Shown: positions 36,088 to 46,038, counted from the stretch's first letter. The stretch: 64,000 bases of DNA from Halorhabdus sp. BNX81 (GCF_029229925.1 NZ_CP107254.1:496001-560000), one strand, 5' to 3'. Numbers and translations: made by a program. The notes: a model not told the origin generated them from the sequence alone.

Positions 36088-36645
36088 ATGTGGCCGTGGG
36101 GACACGCAGCCGTCGGATATCTGTGTTACGTCGGGATCGCCACGATCACCGGCGACCGTCGGTACGGACTGCCGGTTGTGGCCGTGCTGATCGGGACCCA
36201 GTTTCCCGACCTCATCGACAAACCGCTTGCCTGGACGGTTCCGTTGTTGCCGGCCGGTCGTTCGCTGGCCCACTCGCTGCTCACGACCGGGCCGGTTCTC
36301 GTTGGCGTGCTGGTGATCGCACTTCGCCTTGCCGTCAGTCGGTCTCAACTGGTGGCCGTCATCGGATTCGCGCTGGGTCACGTCACCCACGTCCTCGGGG
36401 ATGGGCTCTATCCGTTTGTCGACGGCGTCTACGGCGACCTTTCGTACCTGGCCTGGCCGGCTCTTCCACTGCCGGAATACGAGACTGGCCGGAGCTTTCT
36501 CGCGCACTTCCAGCAGTTCGAGCTGACTGGCCCCGTCCGCTTCGAGTTCGCCCTCGTCGCCCTCGCGGCCATCGTCTGGGCGATCTTGCGGGTCCGGTCG
36601 GATTCCCGCTCCGCCTGGCTCCAACGGCCCTCGGAGCGCAATTAG
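36088..36645 (+). CDS. Membrane-bound metal-dependent hydrolase-like protein (YdjM/DUF457)
   Basis: 185 residues from ATG 36088. The family's His/Asp motifs appear in order: WPWGHAAVGYL in helix 1, GTQFPDLIDKP after the second helix, GRSLAHSLL in the third and GHVTHVLGDGL in the fourth. The His and Asp residues would bind metal at the membrane face. The substrate is unknown. The first ATG of the open frame (36013) would add 25 residues of unlike composition, so ATG 36088 is chosen. The end overlaps the converging gene by four bases. Confidence 0.8.
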   Translation: MWPWGHAAVGYLCYVGIATITGDRRYGLPVVAVLIGTQFPDLIDKPLAWTVPLLPAGRSLAHSLLTTGPVLVGVLVIALRLAVSRSQLVAVIGFALGHVTHVLGDGLYPFVDGVYGDLSYLAWPALPLPEYETGRSFLAHFQQFELTGPVRFEFALVALAAIVWAILRVRSDSRSAWLQRPSERN

Positions 36646-37520
36646 TCGACCGCGTCGGGACGGTCGCTTCTGTCTCCCCAGACACACCGCACGATCCCGT
36701 CGGCAGCGTCGGGAAACTCGATCCGCACCGGCTCCTCGAGATGTCTCGTGAGCCCTGTTGCAAGCAGCGAGACGACTGGTTGGTCGAACGCCCCGACGTG
36801 ACCACACGTACTCCCCGCGATCTCGAACCGCGCCTCGTTTTCCGCCGGGCGGATCGTCGCTTCGACGCGTCGTGCCAGCCCGAACTGCTCGACGACGGCA
36901 TCGCCCAGCTGGGTCGTGAACTGTTCGAGATCCGCTGTTTCGGCTGCTATCGTTTCGAACTCCTCGTAGAGTGGTCCCCCAGTCGGGTGCAGCGAAACGC
37001 CGCGCTCGCGTTCGTCGCCGGTCACGACGAACACCGACCGGAGGGCCTGTCCGTCGGGGATCGTATAGTGGCGGTGAGCCGGGACGTACAACCGCGTGTC
37101 CCGTTCGCCGAGGGGCACGTAGAGGCGTGTCTCCTGGAGCCCGAGTTCCGTGACGATACTGGCCCCGTTCTCGGCAGTCGCGTCGAAGATCCGCTCGGTG
37201 ACGCTGGCCGCGTGGAACGTTTCCGGCGTGATGAATCGGGTCAGGACTGCCGCGAAGATTCCAGTGGCACCGAACGCAGCGAGAACCGTCTGCACATTCG
37301 GGAGCAGCAAAGCGCCACCGAACGAGACGAGCCCAATCCCAACGAACGCGATGGCGGTTCGACGATAGGTGGTCCGTTTGGCCTGCTGGAACTGTTCACG
37401 GAGCCGGTCGTTCTCGGCTCGCAAGACCGCCAGTTCGGCCTCACTAACTCTGTCAGACTCGCCACCGTCGTCAGATTGCCTGCTCGGTTCGACCGTGTCC
37501 TCCGGTGTGTGCATACTCAT
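36642..37520 (-). CDS. Coiled-coil membrane protein, unknown
   Basis: 292 residues. An acidic disordered start, a coiled coil (VSEAELAVLRAENDRLREQF), two membrane helices (IAFVGIGLVSFGGALLLP and VLAAFGATGIFAAVLTRF), then a soluble alpha/beta domain of ~190 residues (FDATAENGASIVTELGL, TRLYVPLGERDTRLYVP, LEQFTTQLGDAVVEQFGL). It is the third gene of the DUF58 operon, its start overlapping the stop before it (37517-37520). The soluble part faces the cytoplasm if the coiled coil does. No family name can be given with confidence. Confidence 0.72.
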   Translation of the reverse strand: MSMHTPEDTVEPSRQSDDGGESDRVSEAELAVLRAENDRLREQFQQAKRTTYRRTAIAFVGIGLVSFGGALLLPNVQTVLAAFGATGIFAAVLTRFITPETFHAASVTERIFDATAENGASIVTELGLQETRLYVPLGERDTRLYVPAHRHYTIPDGQALRSVFVVTGDERERGVSLHPTGGPLYEEFETIAAETADLEQFTTQLGDAVVEQFGLARRVEATIRPAENEARFEIAGSTCGHVGAFDQPVVSLLATGLTRHLEEPVRIEFPDAADGIVRCVWGDRSDRPDAVD

Positions 37521-37999
37521 CCTGTCTCACCGTCGACGAGCCCCAGCGCAACGAGCTCGTACCGATGGATGGCGTAACTACTCGTGGCGACGACCGCAAA
37601 GAGCGCACCCGCCGCGACGAGTACCGACTCGCTCCAGACGAACGCCACCAGTGTTGTGCCCGAGAGGATAACGCCGAACCCCGTCCCGGTGAGTATCGTG
37701 TGGATCGAGAGTCCCTGTTCTGCGAGCACTGCCAGGACCAGGAGTATTGGTCCACTTTCGATGATTGCAATCATTCCAAGCGGGGCGTTCGGAGCGACGA
37801 CTCCGACACCGACTTGTGTCAGTGCAACCGCCGCGATCCGTGCGTCGAGCATCCATAGGAGGATTCCAACACCGAGCGTTGCCACCGCGAGCACGGGGCT
37901 GCCTGATCCCAGCCCCAGCCCAGTAGCGAGCCAGCCGAGTGTAGCCAGGATTGCGGCAAGCCCGGGAATGGTCGCCCCGGGAGTTTCGCTATGACTCAT
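37517..37999 (-). CDS. Polytopic small membrane protein of the DUF58 operon
   Basis: 160 residues from ATG 37999, about five hydrophobic helices with short loops (PGLAAILATLGWLATGLGLG, VLAVATLGVGILLWML, MIAIIESGPILLVLAVLAEQ, VILSGTTLVAFVWSES and VAAGALFAVVATSSYAIH). No catalytic motif is visible. It overlaps the DUF58 gene by 11 bases and the next by four, so all three are translationally linked. Confidence 0.72.
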   Translation of the reverse strand: MSHSETPGATIPGLAAILATLGWLATGLGLGSGSPVLAVATLGVGILLWMLDARIAAVALTQVGVGVVAPNAPLGMIAIIESGPILLVLAVLAEQGLSIHTILTGTGFGVILSGTTLVAFVWSESVLVAAGALFAVVATSSYAIHRYELVALGLVDGETG

Positions 38000-39422
38000 G
38001 GGGGACCTCCTGGCTCCGTCGTGAGCGGCCGGCACGCAATGTCGCGTCGAGCCGATCACCCGGCACAACCTCGAACGCTTGGGTCCGTGGGTATCGGTCG
38101 AGTTTCCCTCGGAACTCCTCGAAAGCGACGTATCTCCCGTAGGTCGTTTCCATCTCCGCGAGTGCGTACGCTTCGAACAGTGCGTTCGGGGTCAGAAAGG
38201 CCATGACCTGATTGCCGCGCTGGACCGCGAGTTTCACGGCCTCTTGCAGTTCTTCTCGATGCGTGTCGTCAGTCGCGATCACGAACAACCGCGTCTCTTC
38301 GGTGTTGCTCACTTGATTGACTGCCCCGAACAGCGGCTCGTCAGTGACCCGTTCGACGTGTGCTTTGCGTGAGGCGTAATAGGGCCGGAGCGTCGTTCCA
38401 TACGTCGTTGTGTCGCCTTCAAGCACCGCTCCGACCGTGTTCGCCTGTCTTGTGGCTCGGTGTTTCCGGTCGCTTGGGGACTGTCGTTCCGACGGCGTGA
38501 GTTCGTACAGTCGGGTTCGGATCGACTCGTACTGATCTCGTGTGAGTGATGGAGTGGCCCGTGCGGTGATTCCGCCCTCGTCGAGCGTCGTGAGTCCGAT
38601 CGGATCGTCGAGTCGCTCGGCGACGTCGGTCATCGCTACCAGTATCGTCCGCAAGTATTCGAACTTCGTCCGGCCCTCCTCGCCATCGGCAAGCGTGGCG
38701 CGGTGATCGACGACCAGCATCGTCTCGCGGTCGGCCTGGGCCTCGAACTCCCGAACGTACGTCTCGTTGAGTCTGGCGGTTGCCTTCCAGTCGATCCGGT
38801 TCGAGGGGTCGCCGGGGACGTACTTCCGAAGTCCCGCCGGATCGAGACCACTCCCGCCGCGTCGGGCACGACGGCTGCCGTACGTTGCGGCGATTTCGCT
38901 CCCGCCGGCACCGACCCGGAGATTCCGGGGAACGTGTGGATCAACGACGAGTTCGGGTGTGGCTCCGATCGAAACCGTCTCTTCGAAGCGGCCATGCCGG
39001 TCCCGGAGCGTGACGGTGGGTGCAGGGAGTGTGAACGTCCCGGCGACCGGCCAGGCAAGCTCGAACGTGGCTGTGATTTCGCTGTCGGTTGGGGCTACGG
39101 TGTGTCTCCCCGGCTCACCTCGCACCCCGGTCGGGGCTTCGGGCGCGATCTCCATCTCCAGCGCCGTGAACTCTCGCTGGACGCGGAGCGTGACTGTCGT
39201 CGATGCGTTGACCGACTCGCGATGCTGGGGGAGTATCTGGTCGACTGTCGTCGTCTCGACCGTGCGTGCGAGCCGGCGGGTAAAGCGGTACTGCTCGGTC
39301 AGGAGCCACGCCGAAAGCAGGACAGCACCCGAAAGTAACGTCGGCGCAGCGAACACGACCGCCAGTGCTGGGAGGATGGCGATCGTGGCACAACTGGCAC
39401 CAAAGCGACGCGTGGCTCGCAT
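37989..39422 (-). CDS. DUF58-domain protein
   Basis: 477 residues. Two N-terminal helices (ATIAILPALAVVFAAPTLL and GAVLLSAWLLTEQY), a beta-sandwich domain of ~150 residues with extracellular-type strands, and the DUF58/VWA-like domain with its signature RKYVPGDPSNRIDWKATAR then VREFEAQADRETMLVVD. These proteins are the partners of MoxR ATPases. The C-terminal half continues as a VWA-type fold (LFVIATDDTHREELQEAV). It is the first gene of a three-gene operon. The ATG lies beside a TATAAT sequence, so the true start could be a little downstream, though the first helix supports 39422. Confidence 0.88.
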   Translation of the reverse strand: MRATRRFGASCATIAILPALAVVFAAPTLLSGAVLLSAWLLTEQYRFTRRLARTVETTTVDQILPQHRESVNASTTVTLRVQREFTALEMEIAPEAPTGVRGEPGRHTVAPTDSEITATFELAWPVAGTFTLPAPTVTLRDRHGRFEETVSIGATPELVVDPHVPRNLRVGAGGSEIAATYGSRRARRGGSGLDPAGLRKYVPGDPSNRIDWKATARLNETYVREFEAQADRETMLVVDHRATLADGEEGRTKFEYLRTILVAMTDVAERLDDPIGLTTLDEGGITARATPSLTRDQYESIRTRLYELTPSERQSPSDRKHRATRQANTVGAVLEGDTTTYGTTLRPYYASRKAHVERVTDEPLFGAVNQVSNTEETRLFVIATDDTHREELQEAVKLAVQRGNQVMAFLTPNALFEAYALAEMETTYGRYVAFEEFRGKLDRYPRTQAFEVVPGDRLDATLRAGRSRRSQEVPHES

Positions 39423-39653
39423 TATACTGCAGTTGTCGGAGACGACATTGAAAGTGTTGGTGGAGAATCAATCGCGCCCGTCACGTTTTCCCGTGCGATG
39501 CGCAACCGCTCTGGGCTATCCGGGGCTCTGATTCAGATTGCGATAGATTCACTCAGCCGCTGGCGAGCGCTTGCCACGATCAACTGCTCTCAAAACCAAT
39601 CAACCAGTCTGGAAGATACGAATGGCAAATCAATAGAACTAATTGTCCAACTG

Positions 39654-40472
39654 ATGACTAACCCGGTAATGGTGCAGGTTGCCGTTATCATTCCGTATAG
39701 TCCGACACACACCGCACCTGAACAGTTAGCCCGCGCGACGCGATCTGCATCACAGCAATCGGTTTCGACGGAACTGTACGTTGTTCACGATCTCGAACAG
39801 CAGGGGCCTGCGTGGGCTCGAAACAAAGGGTTGGATGAAGCCACTGAGCGCTATATCGCCTTTCTGGATGCTGACGACGTCTGGAAACCGAACAAACTCC
39901 AGCGCCAGCTTGATCGACTCGGCGAGACCGATGCAGGCCTCTGTGTTGAGGGACCGCCGATCTCACAGCGGGCGTTCGTCCGGGGGGTTCTTTCCAACGA
40001 GATACTTTCACTTACGTCGTCTATCATTATCGACAGCGACCAAGTTGCTGTTCGCTTTGATGAAGGCCTCGACCGTCGTGAAGACCATCTGTTCATGCTA
40101 GGGGCAACCAGCCAGGGCGGAGTCTGCTTTGTCCCGGATCTCGTCGAGATCAACAAGCACGGCCGTGGCCTGACCAACGAGACGACCTTCGAGATGCACA
40201 TCCGGTCAGGTCACGAACTTGCCGAGAAAATCGAAGCTCAACTCCCCGAATTTGCGGAGTATTTACCATCTCTCCGGCAAGGGCTCCGGTTCGCTGTCGC
40301 CCGCCATGAGTTTATCGACGGCTATTATCTCCGTGCATGCCGTGGGTTTCTTTCGGCGGCGGCGATCGATCCACGTTCTCCGAAGGCAACGAAAGCACTC
40401 GCAGCAAGCCTCCTCTCGCTCGTTGAGCCCATTTTGCGGCAAGTTGGCCTGAGTGTGTGGTCGCCAGAGTGA
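39654..40472 (+). CDS. GT2-type glycosyltransferase
   Basis: 272 residues from ATG 39654. It shows the GT-A core: VAVIIPYSPTHTAPEQLARA, ARNKGLDEATERYIAFLDAD with the DxD metal site (DADD) and WKPNKLQRQLDRL, then EDHLFMLGATSQGG with the second acidic site. It should add one sugar to a lipid carrier or growing glycan in the cytoplasm. The longer frame from 39498 has an unlike N-terminus; ATG 39669 is also possible. It is followed after 7 bases by the flippase gene, the start of the surface-glycan island. Confidence 0.82.
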   Translation: MTNPVMVQVAVIIPYSPTHTAPEQLARATRSASQQSVSTELYVVHDLEQQGPAWARNKGLDEATERYIAFLDADDVWKPNKLQRQLDRLGETDAGLCVEGPPISQRAFVRGVLSNEILSLTSSIIIDSDQVAVRFDEGLDRREDHLFMLGATSQGGVCFVPDLVEINKHGRGLTNETTFEMHIRSGHELAEKIEAQLPEFAEYLPSLRQGLRFAVARHEFIDGYYLRACRGFLSAAAIDPRSPKATKALAASLLSLVEPILRQVGLSVWSPE

Positions 40473-40479
40473 TCTATCC

Positions 40480-41913
40480 ATGAACGTCCCCCGAACAATC
40501 AGCAAACTCTTTGGCTGGTCAGTCATTGCGAACATTGTCTCACTTGCTGGCATTACGTACTTCGCCGGTCAACTGGGGAGTGCAGGTATTGGTTCGTTTT
40601 TCCTTTTTCAATCCCTGATCCAACTCGCGGCGCTTGCCGGCGGCTTCGGTATTAATATCGGTGTCGAGAAGGAGATCGGCCGGGGCCGGCCCGTTCATAT
40701 CGTTTTTCCCGCGGCACTTGTGATCGTTGCCGGTATTCTGGTAGTGATGGGCGTGGTCTTGTTTTTTACTGCCCCCTATCTCGATTCGTACCTCGGCGTT
40801 TCGGTTGTCCCGGTGCTCTTTCTTGGGATTGTCCTCCGACAATTGTTTGCCGTACTACAGTCAGCGTTGCGTGGTGCGCAACTCGTCGAAGAGACCGCTG
40901 TGTTCTCCGCGCTCCGAAAAATCGTTTGGATCGTCGGTGGCATTGGATTTTTGGAGGGAGGATATTCGGTCCGTGCACCGATTTATTCGAGTATACTCGG
41001 ACTTCTCTGCGTAGTTGGGATTGCTGTATATCGGTTACGTCCACGAATGCAGCGGCCAGAACTAGCGGACGTGAGATCGGTTGCATCAGTCGCGAAATGG
41101 GCGTGGATAAGTAGTGTCGGCGGTGCGGTCTATAATTGGATGGACGTCACTTTACTCGGAGTATTCCTAGGTCCCGCTGCCGTTGGGGTGTACGAAGTGG
41201 TGTGGCGGGTTGCCAGCGCAACGTTATTGTTTACCCAGGCAGTCCGACGGACGGCGTTCCCTCGCATTGTTCGGGCGGGTGGGAATGCCGATTTTGCGTC
41301 GGTGGAAGCGTTGATCACGCGCTTCATGACTCCTTCCCTCTATTTCGTATTGCCTGGTTTTGTCGGTACGCTTGTTGTCGGCCGGGAATTACTTGGGATC
41401 GTGTTCGGTCCGGAGTTCGCAGCAGGAGGCCTGATATTGGTCATTTTGATGGTAGAGAAGATCCAGCGGGCGGTATCGGTTGTCCTCATCGGGCCGGTAT
41501 ATGCGATTGACCGTGAGGATATTGATGCAAAATCAACGGCAGCAGGTATCGTCTCCAATCTGATATTAAACCTGGCATTGATTCCGGTGTTCGGAATTGT
41601 GGGGGCCGCAGTGGCGACGATGCTTTCGGAAACGCTAAACTTTGGAATCCACGCGTGGTGTCTTCGAAAATACGTGTCATTGCGGATCCCGTGGCGGGAA
41701 ATTGGCTCCTGCCTTGGTGCAGCTGGTATCATGGGGATCGTCATTTGGGGTGTGAAGCTGATGTATCCGGTTGAAACAATTGTTTCGCTCACAGCCGTTA
41801 TCGGACTAGCTATTGTGACATATGTGAGCGTGACTGCCTTCGATCCAGTCTTGCGTTCGAAAGGCCGAAGCAGTATTGCGTCAGTCCTGAACACGGAACA
41901 AGATGCCCAATAG
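40480..41913 (+). CDS. Wzx-like polysaccharide flippase (MVF superfamily)
   Basis: 477 residues with about 12-14 membrane helices, from ATG 40480 (MNVPRT). The layout (KLFGWSVIANIVSLAGITYFAG, GINIGVEKEIGRG, GAVYNWMDVTLLGVFLGPAAVGVYEVVWR) is that of Wzx/RfbX oligosaccharide flippases that turn lipid-linked glycans to the outer face. Compared with neighbours the DNA is clearly richer in A and T (many att, aat and tat codons), a sign of transfer with the island. Function by family and neighbourhood. Confidence 0.85.
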   Translation: MNVPRTISKLFGWSVIANIVSLAGITYFAGQLGSAGIGSFFLFQSLIQLAALAGGFGINIGVEKEIGRGRPVHIVFPAALVIVAGILVVMGVVLFFTAPYLDSYLGVSVVPVLFLGIVLRQLFAVLQSALRGAQLVEETAVFSALRKIVWIVGGIGFLEGGYSVRAPIYSSILGLLCVVGIAVYRLRPRMQRPELADVRSVASVAKWAWISSVGGAVYNWMDVTLLGVFLGPAAVGVYEVVWRVASATLLFTQAVRRTAFPRIVRAGGNADFASVEALITRFMTPSLYFVLPGFVGTLVVGRELLGIVFGPEFAAGGLILVILMVEKIQRAVSVVLIGPVYAIDREDIDAKSTAAGIVSNLILNLALIPVFGIVGAAVATMLSETLNFGIHAWCLRKYVSLRIPWREIGSCLGAAGIMGIVIWGVKLMYPVETIVSLTAVIGLAIVTYVSVTAFDPVLRSKGRSSIASVLNTEQDAQ

Positions 41914-42171
41914 CGTTTAGAACACCTCCCACGAAATCGTAAAACCCCTGCTTACCGCCGACTCGACCTACTGTTTTCTTGGTGCCACGTAACCGACTCT
42001 CCCGTAGAACCAGTTTCCTGTTGGTTTTTTTATTAAATCGTGCTACTACAACTGGTGGTACTCCCCTACATAGCAGATATATTTTTATGACTTCACGTTA
42101 ACGCCTATATTATGAGATAAAAAACATTTAGCACCATCAAAAACATCTATGCCTGCTACTTTGTTTGCTGG
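41914..42171. other. AT-rich gap
   Basis: 258 bases with runs of T and A (for example a T-rich stretch near 42023-42036 and tatatttttat near 42078-42088). No gene, hairpin or repeat is convincing. It probably carries the terminator of the flippase gene and the promoter of 42172. Confidence 0.4.
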
Positions 42172-43059
42172 ATGACCCTCACCTCCTACGTCGAAGTCGG
42201 GGCCAATATTTTCGACGAGGAATGGGATTTAGCGATCATCCTGGATGGCTGCCGTGTCGACGCCTTAGAGCAAGTCGCGGACGAGTATGCGTTTCTTACC
42301 GACATCCAGACCGCCACATCACTCGGCTCGTCGTCGAAAGAATGGATGGTGAATACGTTCCAGGAAACCCACCGAAGTGAGATCGCTGAAACGATCTACA
42401 TCACTGGCAACGGCTGGGAGAACGATGTCCTCCGGGAGGACGTCCCGTTCTCCAATTGGACGGTCACGAAGGGAACGTGGGCCAACGACAATCGATTGGT
42501 CGACCGATTGCTTTACCGTCCAACCGCCACCGAGGCGGATTTCGAGCACCTCATTCATCAGCAACTGACAGACATCAACGGTGTCGACGCGTTCTGCCCG
42601 AAAGAGCTGACTGACTTGACAATAAAGGCGGGCAGGGAAAACGACGCGGAACGCGTGCTCGCCCATTACATGCAGCCTCACCAACCGTATATCCATCGCG
42701 CCGCCGCCGGGAATCCGGCCACTGAAATCGACAGCGATCCGTTTGGACACCTCGGTGAGGGCAACGACGATGCCGTCTGGGAGGCGTACCTCGACAACCT
42801 CCGGCATGCCTTAGATCAGGTAGCCGTTCTACTGGCGAATTTCGACGGCGATGTCCTCATCACCGCGGATCACGGCGAAATGTTCGGCCGACCACCGTTT
42901 GCAGGCCATGGTGAAGGGATCCCTCACCCGGCATTGAAACGTGTTCCCTGGGTGAAAACGACAGCTAGCGATCAGTCGACCCGGCAGCCGGACGTCGAGA
43001 TGTCAACAGAGCAGATAGACAATACAGCGGAGCGACTTTCGGCTCTTGGATATCTGTAG
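42172..43059 (+). CDS. Sulfatase-like alkaline-phosphatase-superfamily protein
   Basis: 295 residues. The metal-binding start ILDGCRVDAL is followed by SLGSSSKEWMVNTF, where a Ser stands at the usual nucleophile position instead of the Cys of true sulfatases, then HYMQPHQPYIH, and the late sites LITADHGEMFG and AGHGEG. There is no signal peptide, so it acts in the cytoplasm on a glycan intermediate or nucleotide sugar; the reaction (sulfo- or phospho-hydrolysis or transfer) is unknown. It ends in RLSALGYL, the same tail as the two related proteins of this island. Confidence 0.8.
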   Translation: MTLTSYVEVGANIFDEEWDLAIILDGCRVDALEQVADEYAFLTDIQTATSLGSSSKEWMVNTFQETHRSEIAETIYITGNGWENDVLREDVPFSNWTVTKGTWANDNRLVDRLLYRPTATEADFEHLIHQQLTDINGVDAFCPKELTDLTIKAGRENDAERVLAHYMQPHQPYIHRAAAGNPATEIDSDPFGHLGEGNDDAVWEAYLDNLRHALDQVAVLLANFDGDVLITADHGEMFGRPPFAGHGEGIPHPALKRVPWVKTTASDQSTRQPDVEMSTEQIDNTAERLSALGYL

Positions 43060-43107
43060 TGGACTTCTCACGGATCGTCGACTCGAGCGCGTCTCTACGA
43101 CGGTACA

Positions 43108-44655
43108 TCAATTACAGAATTCTAACGATATAGCCCCCGCTGAATAGATTTTGTGATTCCGTCGCTCTGCAATGGGGGGTGCTTCTTCACGATCGACGCG
43201 ATAGCCTTGGCAAGTGTCTGTCTCGCTGATCGCCCGAATGTCATCCGTAGCGAACTTCCAGAGTCCGGACTCCCAGACGTAGATCGCGTGGCTTTCATAT
43301 GCCGAGATCCACTCGCTTGCCGACCATTGTTGTCGGGTGTAGTGGCCTTCAGTAACAGATGTCCGATCCGGGTTTGAATACATCACCCAGGGGGCGATCG
43401 ACGCTACCTGTGTGACAATAAACAGTATTGCGAGGAGACTGATTAGCAACGTTTTCATCGGTCTGCGGTCTGCCGATGTGTATATAACGCCGACTGCACT
43501 CGCGGATAGTGGAATGAGGAGAAACGAGAGAAACCGGATCGGATCGACCGCGGTCAAACGCCCCATCGACAGCGAGACGGCGTAGAGAATCGCCACCACG
43601 CCGGCTGCTGCTCCTAATCCTTGTACCCACCCGGGGAGCCTGCGTTTTGATACGATTCCACACGCGATGATACTCGCGAAAAGACCGAGAACGACTATTG
43701 CCATCGACGCAATCGTTTCGCGGACGCCGCCGGCACTCCCACTAATCCCTGCCACCTCGCCGCCAGTCGACGTTACCACCGACTTGATTACGCTCACGAT
43801 TATCCATTCGGAGAAATCCAGTGTCAAGAAAACAAAAATCAGGGTGAATGAAAGTATCCCAAATATAACGAACGGGCCAACACTTGACCGGGGTTGAGTA
43901 ATTGTCTTCAGCCGGTCCGGAGTCAAGCCAAATGCACCGATACTAACCGCAAGAGACCAGCAAAGCAACGAAATCAACAACATCGAAATCGATAGATGAT
44001 GAGTGAGTGTGACCGCACAAATGAATATAAACCCCAGGAGATCGGTTCGCTTCGACCGACTCCACACTGTGAGCATGATGACTAGGGCAACGAAGACAAT
44101 TCCGAGCGATTCGGGGACGAATTTCGACTGAAACCCGATCAGCGTTCGTGTCGAGCCGAAAATGAGTGCCCCCAAGCCCGCTCCGGACGAGGAAATCACA
44201 TCCCGCAACGCCAAAAACAGGGCAACGGGAGCTATGAGACTAACTAACGGCACATACTTTGCAGCCACTTCCAGGGGGATGAAATTGGACAGGCCGGCAG
44301 TTAGCATATACATTAGCGGATACGAGTAGTTGTGTTCAAATGTACTATATCCGGGAGTATGCTCCAGTAACTCCGTTGTAAGCAGCAGATTATTATACGG
44401 ATCATGTCCGTAGAGGCCGATCTCAACCGGGTCCACGACGATCAACTTCGCGAGAAGTACAGTCAAGAGAATCAGCGACAGGATCTGAACATCGGTGAGT
44501 CGGCCGATTGAAACTGCAAGCGTTGTCCAAGCGAATATCCCCACGAGAAGAATGTACCCTAGCCACAGGTTCATTTGAGGTCTGAAGACTATGAAGGTGG
44601 CAATCGCCAATAAGGAAAAATATATCGAGAAGACGCTACGTGCTGGAATCCGCAT
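43108..44655 (-). CDS. GT-C-like polytopic membrane protein
   Basis: 515 residues with around 12 membrane helices. In the first outside loop, VVDPVEIGLYGHDPYNNLLL resembles the acidic first-loop motif of GT-C transferases such as STT3, PMT and ArnT. A helix later reads YSTFEHNYSYPLMYMLTAGLS. The C-terminal ~90 residues are soluble and outside. Such enzymes use polyprenyl-phosphate sugars outside the cell. A TATA-like tattttaaaat about 28 bases before ATG 44655 supports a leaderless start. The DNA is AT-rich like the flippase gene. Confidence 0.7.
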   Translation of the reverse strand: MRIPARSVFSIYFSLLAIATFIVFRPQMNLWLGYILLVGIFAWTTLAVSIGRLTDVQILSLILLTVLLAKLIVVDPVEIGLYGHDPYNNLLLTTELLEHTPGYSTFEHNYSYPLMYMLTAGLSNFIPLEVAAKYVPLVSLIAPVALFLALRDVISSSGAGLGALIFGSTRTLIGFQSKFVPESLGIVFVALVIMLTVWSRSKRTDLLGFIFICAVTLTHHLSISMLLISLLCWSLAVSIGAFGLTPDRLKTITQPRSSVGPFVIFGILSFTLIFVFLTLDFSEWIIVSVIKSVVTSTGGEVAGISGSAGGVRETIASMAIVVLGLFASIIACGIVSKRRLPGWVQGLGAAAGVVAILYAVSLSMGRLTAVDPIRFLSFLLIPLSASAVGVIYTSADRRPMKTLLISLLAILFIVTQVASIAPWVMYSNPDRTSVTEGHYTRQQWSASEWISAYESHAIYVWESGLWKFATDDIRAISETDTCQGYRVDREEAPPIAERRNHKIYSAGAISLEFCN

Positions 44656-44862
44656 GGTACTGAGTTAATGTAGATCGATTTTAAAATAGTATTGGTTGTC
44701 CATATGTAACGTGCTTATTGGGATGTTGGATCAGCAGTCCTCATCGCGCGACGGTCATCTCCATGGTGGTCGGCGCCAGCTCCCACCCCGTTGTTCAATA
44801 TCGTCCGGGAGCAAGAGGAAGAGTTACAGTCATTGAATCTACCTTTTTGATTGAGTGGTTCC

Positions 44863-46038
44863 ATGAACGTCGCATTCGTCACCGCTGAATACCCGCCGAA
44901 GAATATTGGGGGTGCGGGCATCAGCAGCAAACTCATCGTCGATGAACTACGGCGGCAGGATGTCTCTACTGACGTCTTTGTTCTCAACGGGGACGACCGG
45001 CAAGTGAACCGGATCTCATCAAACCGGTACGAACATCCAAGCGGTGGGGCCTATCCCGTTCCCGAGGAGATCGGGGAGAACCTGAGCGTCCTTCATACAC
45101 TTTCAGACTTGGCGGAGTATGATGTCGTTCATTCCTATAACACCGGTCATCTTCCCGCCGTCGTCGCACGCGCTTCCCCGCCAGTCGTAGCCACCATCAA
45201 CAACCACATGTGGGTCTGTGTCGACCCGACACAGTTTTTGAAAGACGGGTGTCCACCGTCAAATCCGCGGCAAGTGTATCGATATGCGGGGACGGCCGGC
45301 TATTCCGGGATCCGACGGATCGGGCGGGTTGGCCTTGAGTACCTCGGTCGGTCCATGGCGAAACGGGCCGATGCGATCACTGTTCAAAACGAGGGTATGA
45401 AACACGTTCTCAGCCGGTGTGGCTACGCTGTGGATACCATCTCCGTCATTCCCAATTTAGTCGATCCCCAGTTCTTCGTCGAGAACGATGGGACGGAGGC
45501 CGACGAGAAGCGGACACTCGTCTTTTTGGGACGACTCGTCGAAAACAAAGGTCCAGTGCACGCGGCGAACGCCTTCGTTGATCTTCCCCGGGACATTCAT
45601 CGCAACTGGGAATTTCACATCTACGGGCAGGGCCCACAAGCGTCCACAATCGAACGACTGATTGACACCAGCCCGGCGGAGGTCGATATCGAGCTCAAAT
45701 ACTCGCCATACCCGGAATTACCCGCTGTGTATCGGAGTGCAGATGCCCTCTTTCATGCTTCGCGATACACTGAACCCTTCTCACGGACGTGGTTAGAGGC
45801 GATGGCGTCGAACACGCCGATCATCTGTTCGAGGAATCCGAGCTCGGAAGCAGTCTTGTCCGACGTGGCAGTGCTGTATGACCTCTTCGACGAGGGTGAG
45901 CCACAAGCGACGTTGGCCGACGTATTGAGGCGAGACGACCTTCAGCGCCTCGCGCGGAAGGGGAGAGAACTGATCGAACGCTATCGACCTGCCGTCGTTT
46001 GCACCGAGTATATCGACCTCTACGAGGACGTGATCTGA
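44863..46038 (+). CDS. GT4-type glycosyltransferase
   Basis: 391 residues with the GT-B fold. N-lobe: VAFVTAEYPPKNIGGAGISS with a Gly-rich loop, and VVHSYNTGHLPAV. C-lobe: LVFLGRLVENKGPVHAANAF, FHIYGQGPQAS and the EPFSRTWLEAMAS segment that holds the GT4 Glu-x7-Glu motif for the sugar nucleotide. It should transfer a sugar in the cytoplasm. ATG 44863 gives the conserved start. It overlaps tail-to-tail with the next GT4 gene by 19 bases. Confidence 0.9.
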   Translation: MNVAFVTAEYPPKNIGGAGISSKLIVDELRRQDVSTDVFVLNGDDRQVNRISSNRYEHPSGGAYPVPEEIGENLSVLHTLSDLAEYDVVHSYNTGHLPAVVARASPPVVATINNHMWVCVDPTQFLKDGCPPSNPRQVYRYAGTAGYSGIRRIGRVGLEYLGRSMAKRADAITVQNEGMKHVLSRCGYAVDTISVIPNLVDPQFFVENDGTEADEKRTLVFLGRLVENKGPVHAANAFVDLPRDIHRNWEFHIYGQGPQASTIERLIDTSPAEVDIELKYSPYPELPAVYRSADALFHASRYTEPFSRTWLEAMASNTPIICSRNPSSEAVLSDVAVLYDLFDEGEPQATLADVLRRDDLQRLARKGRELIERYRPAVVCTEYIDLYEDVI

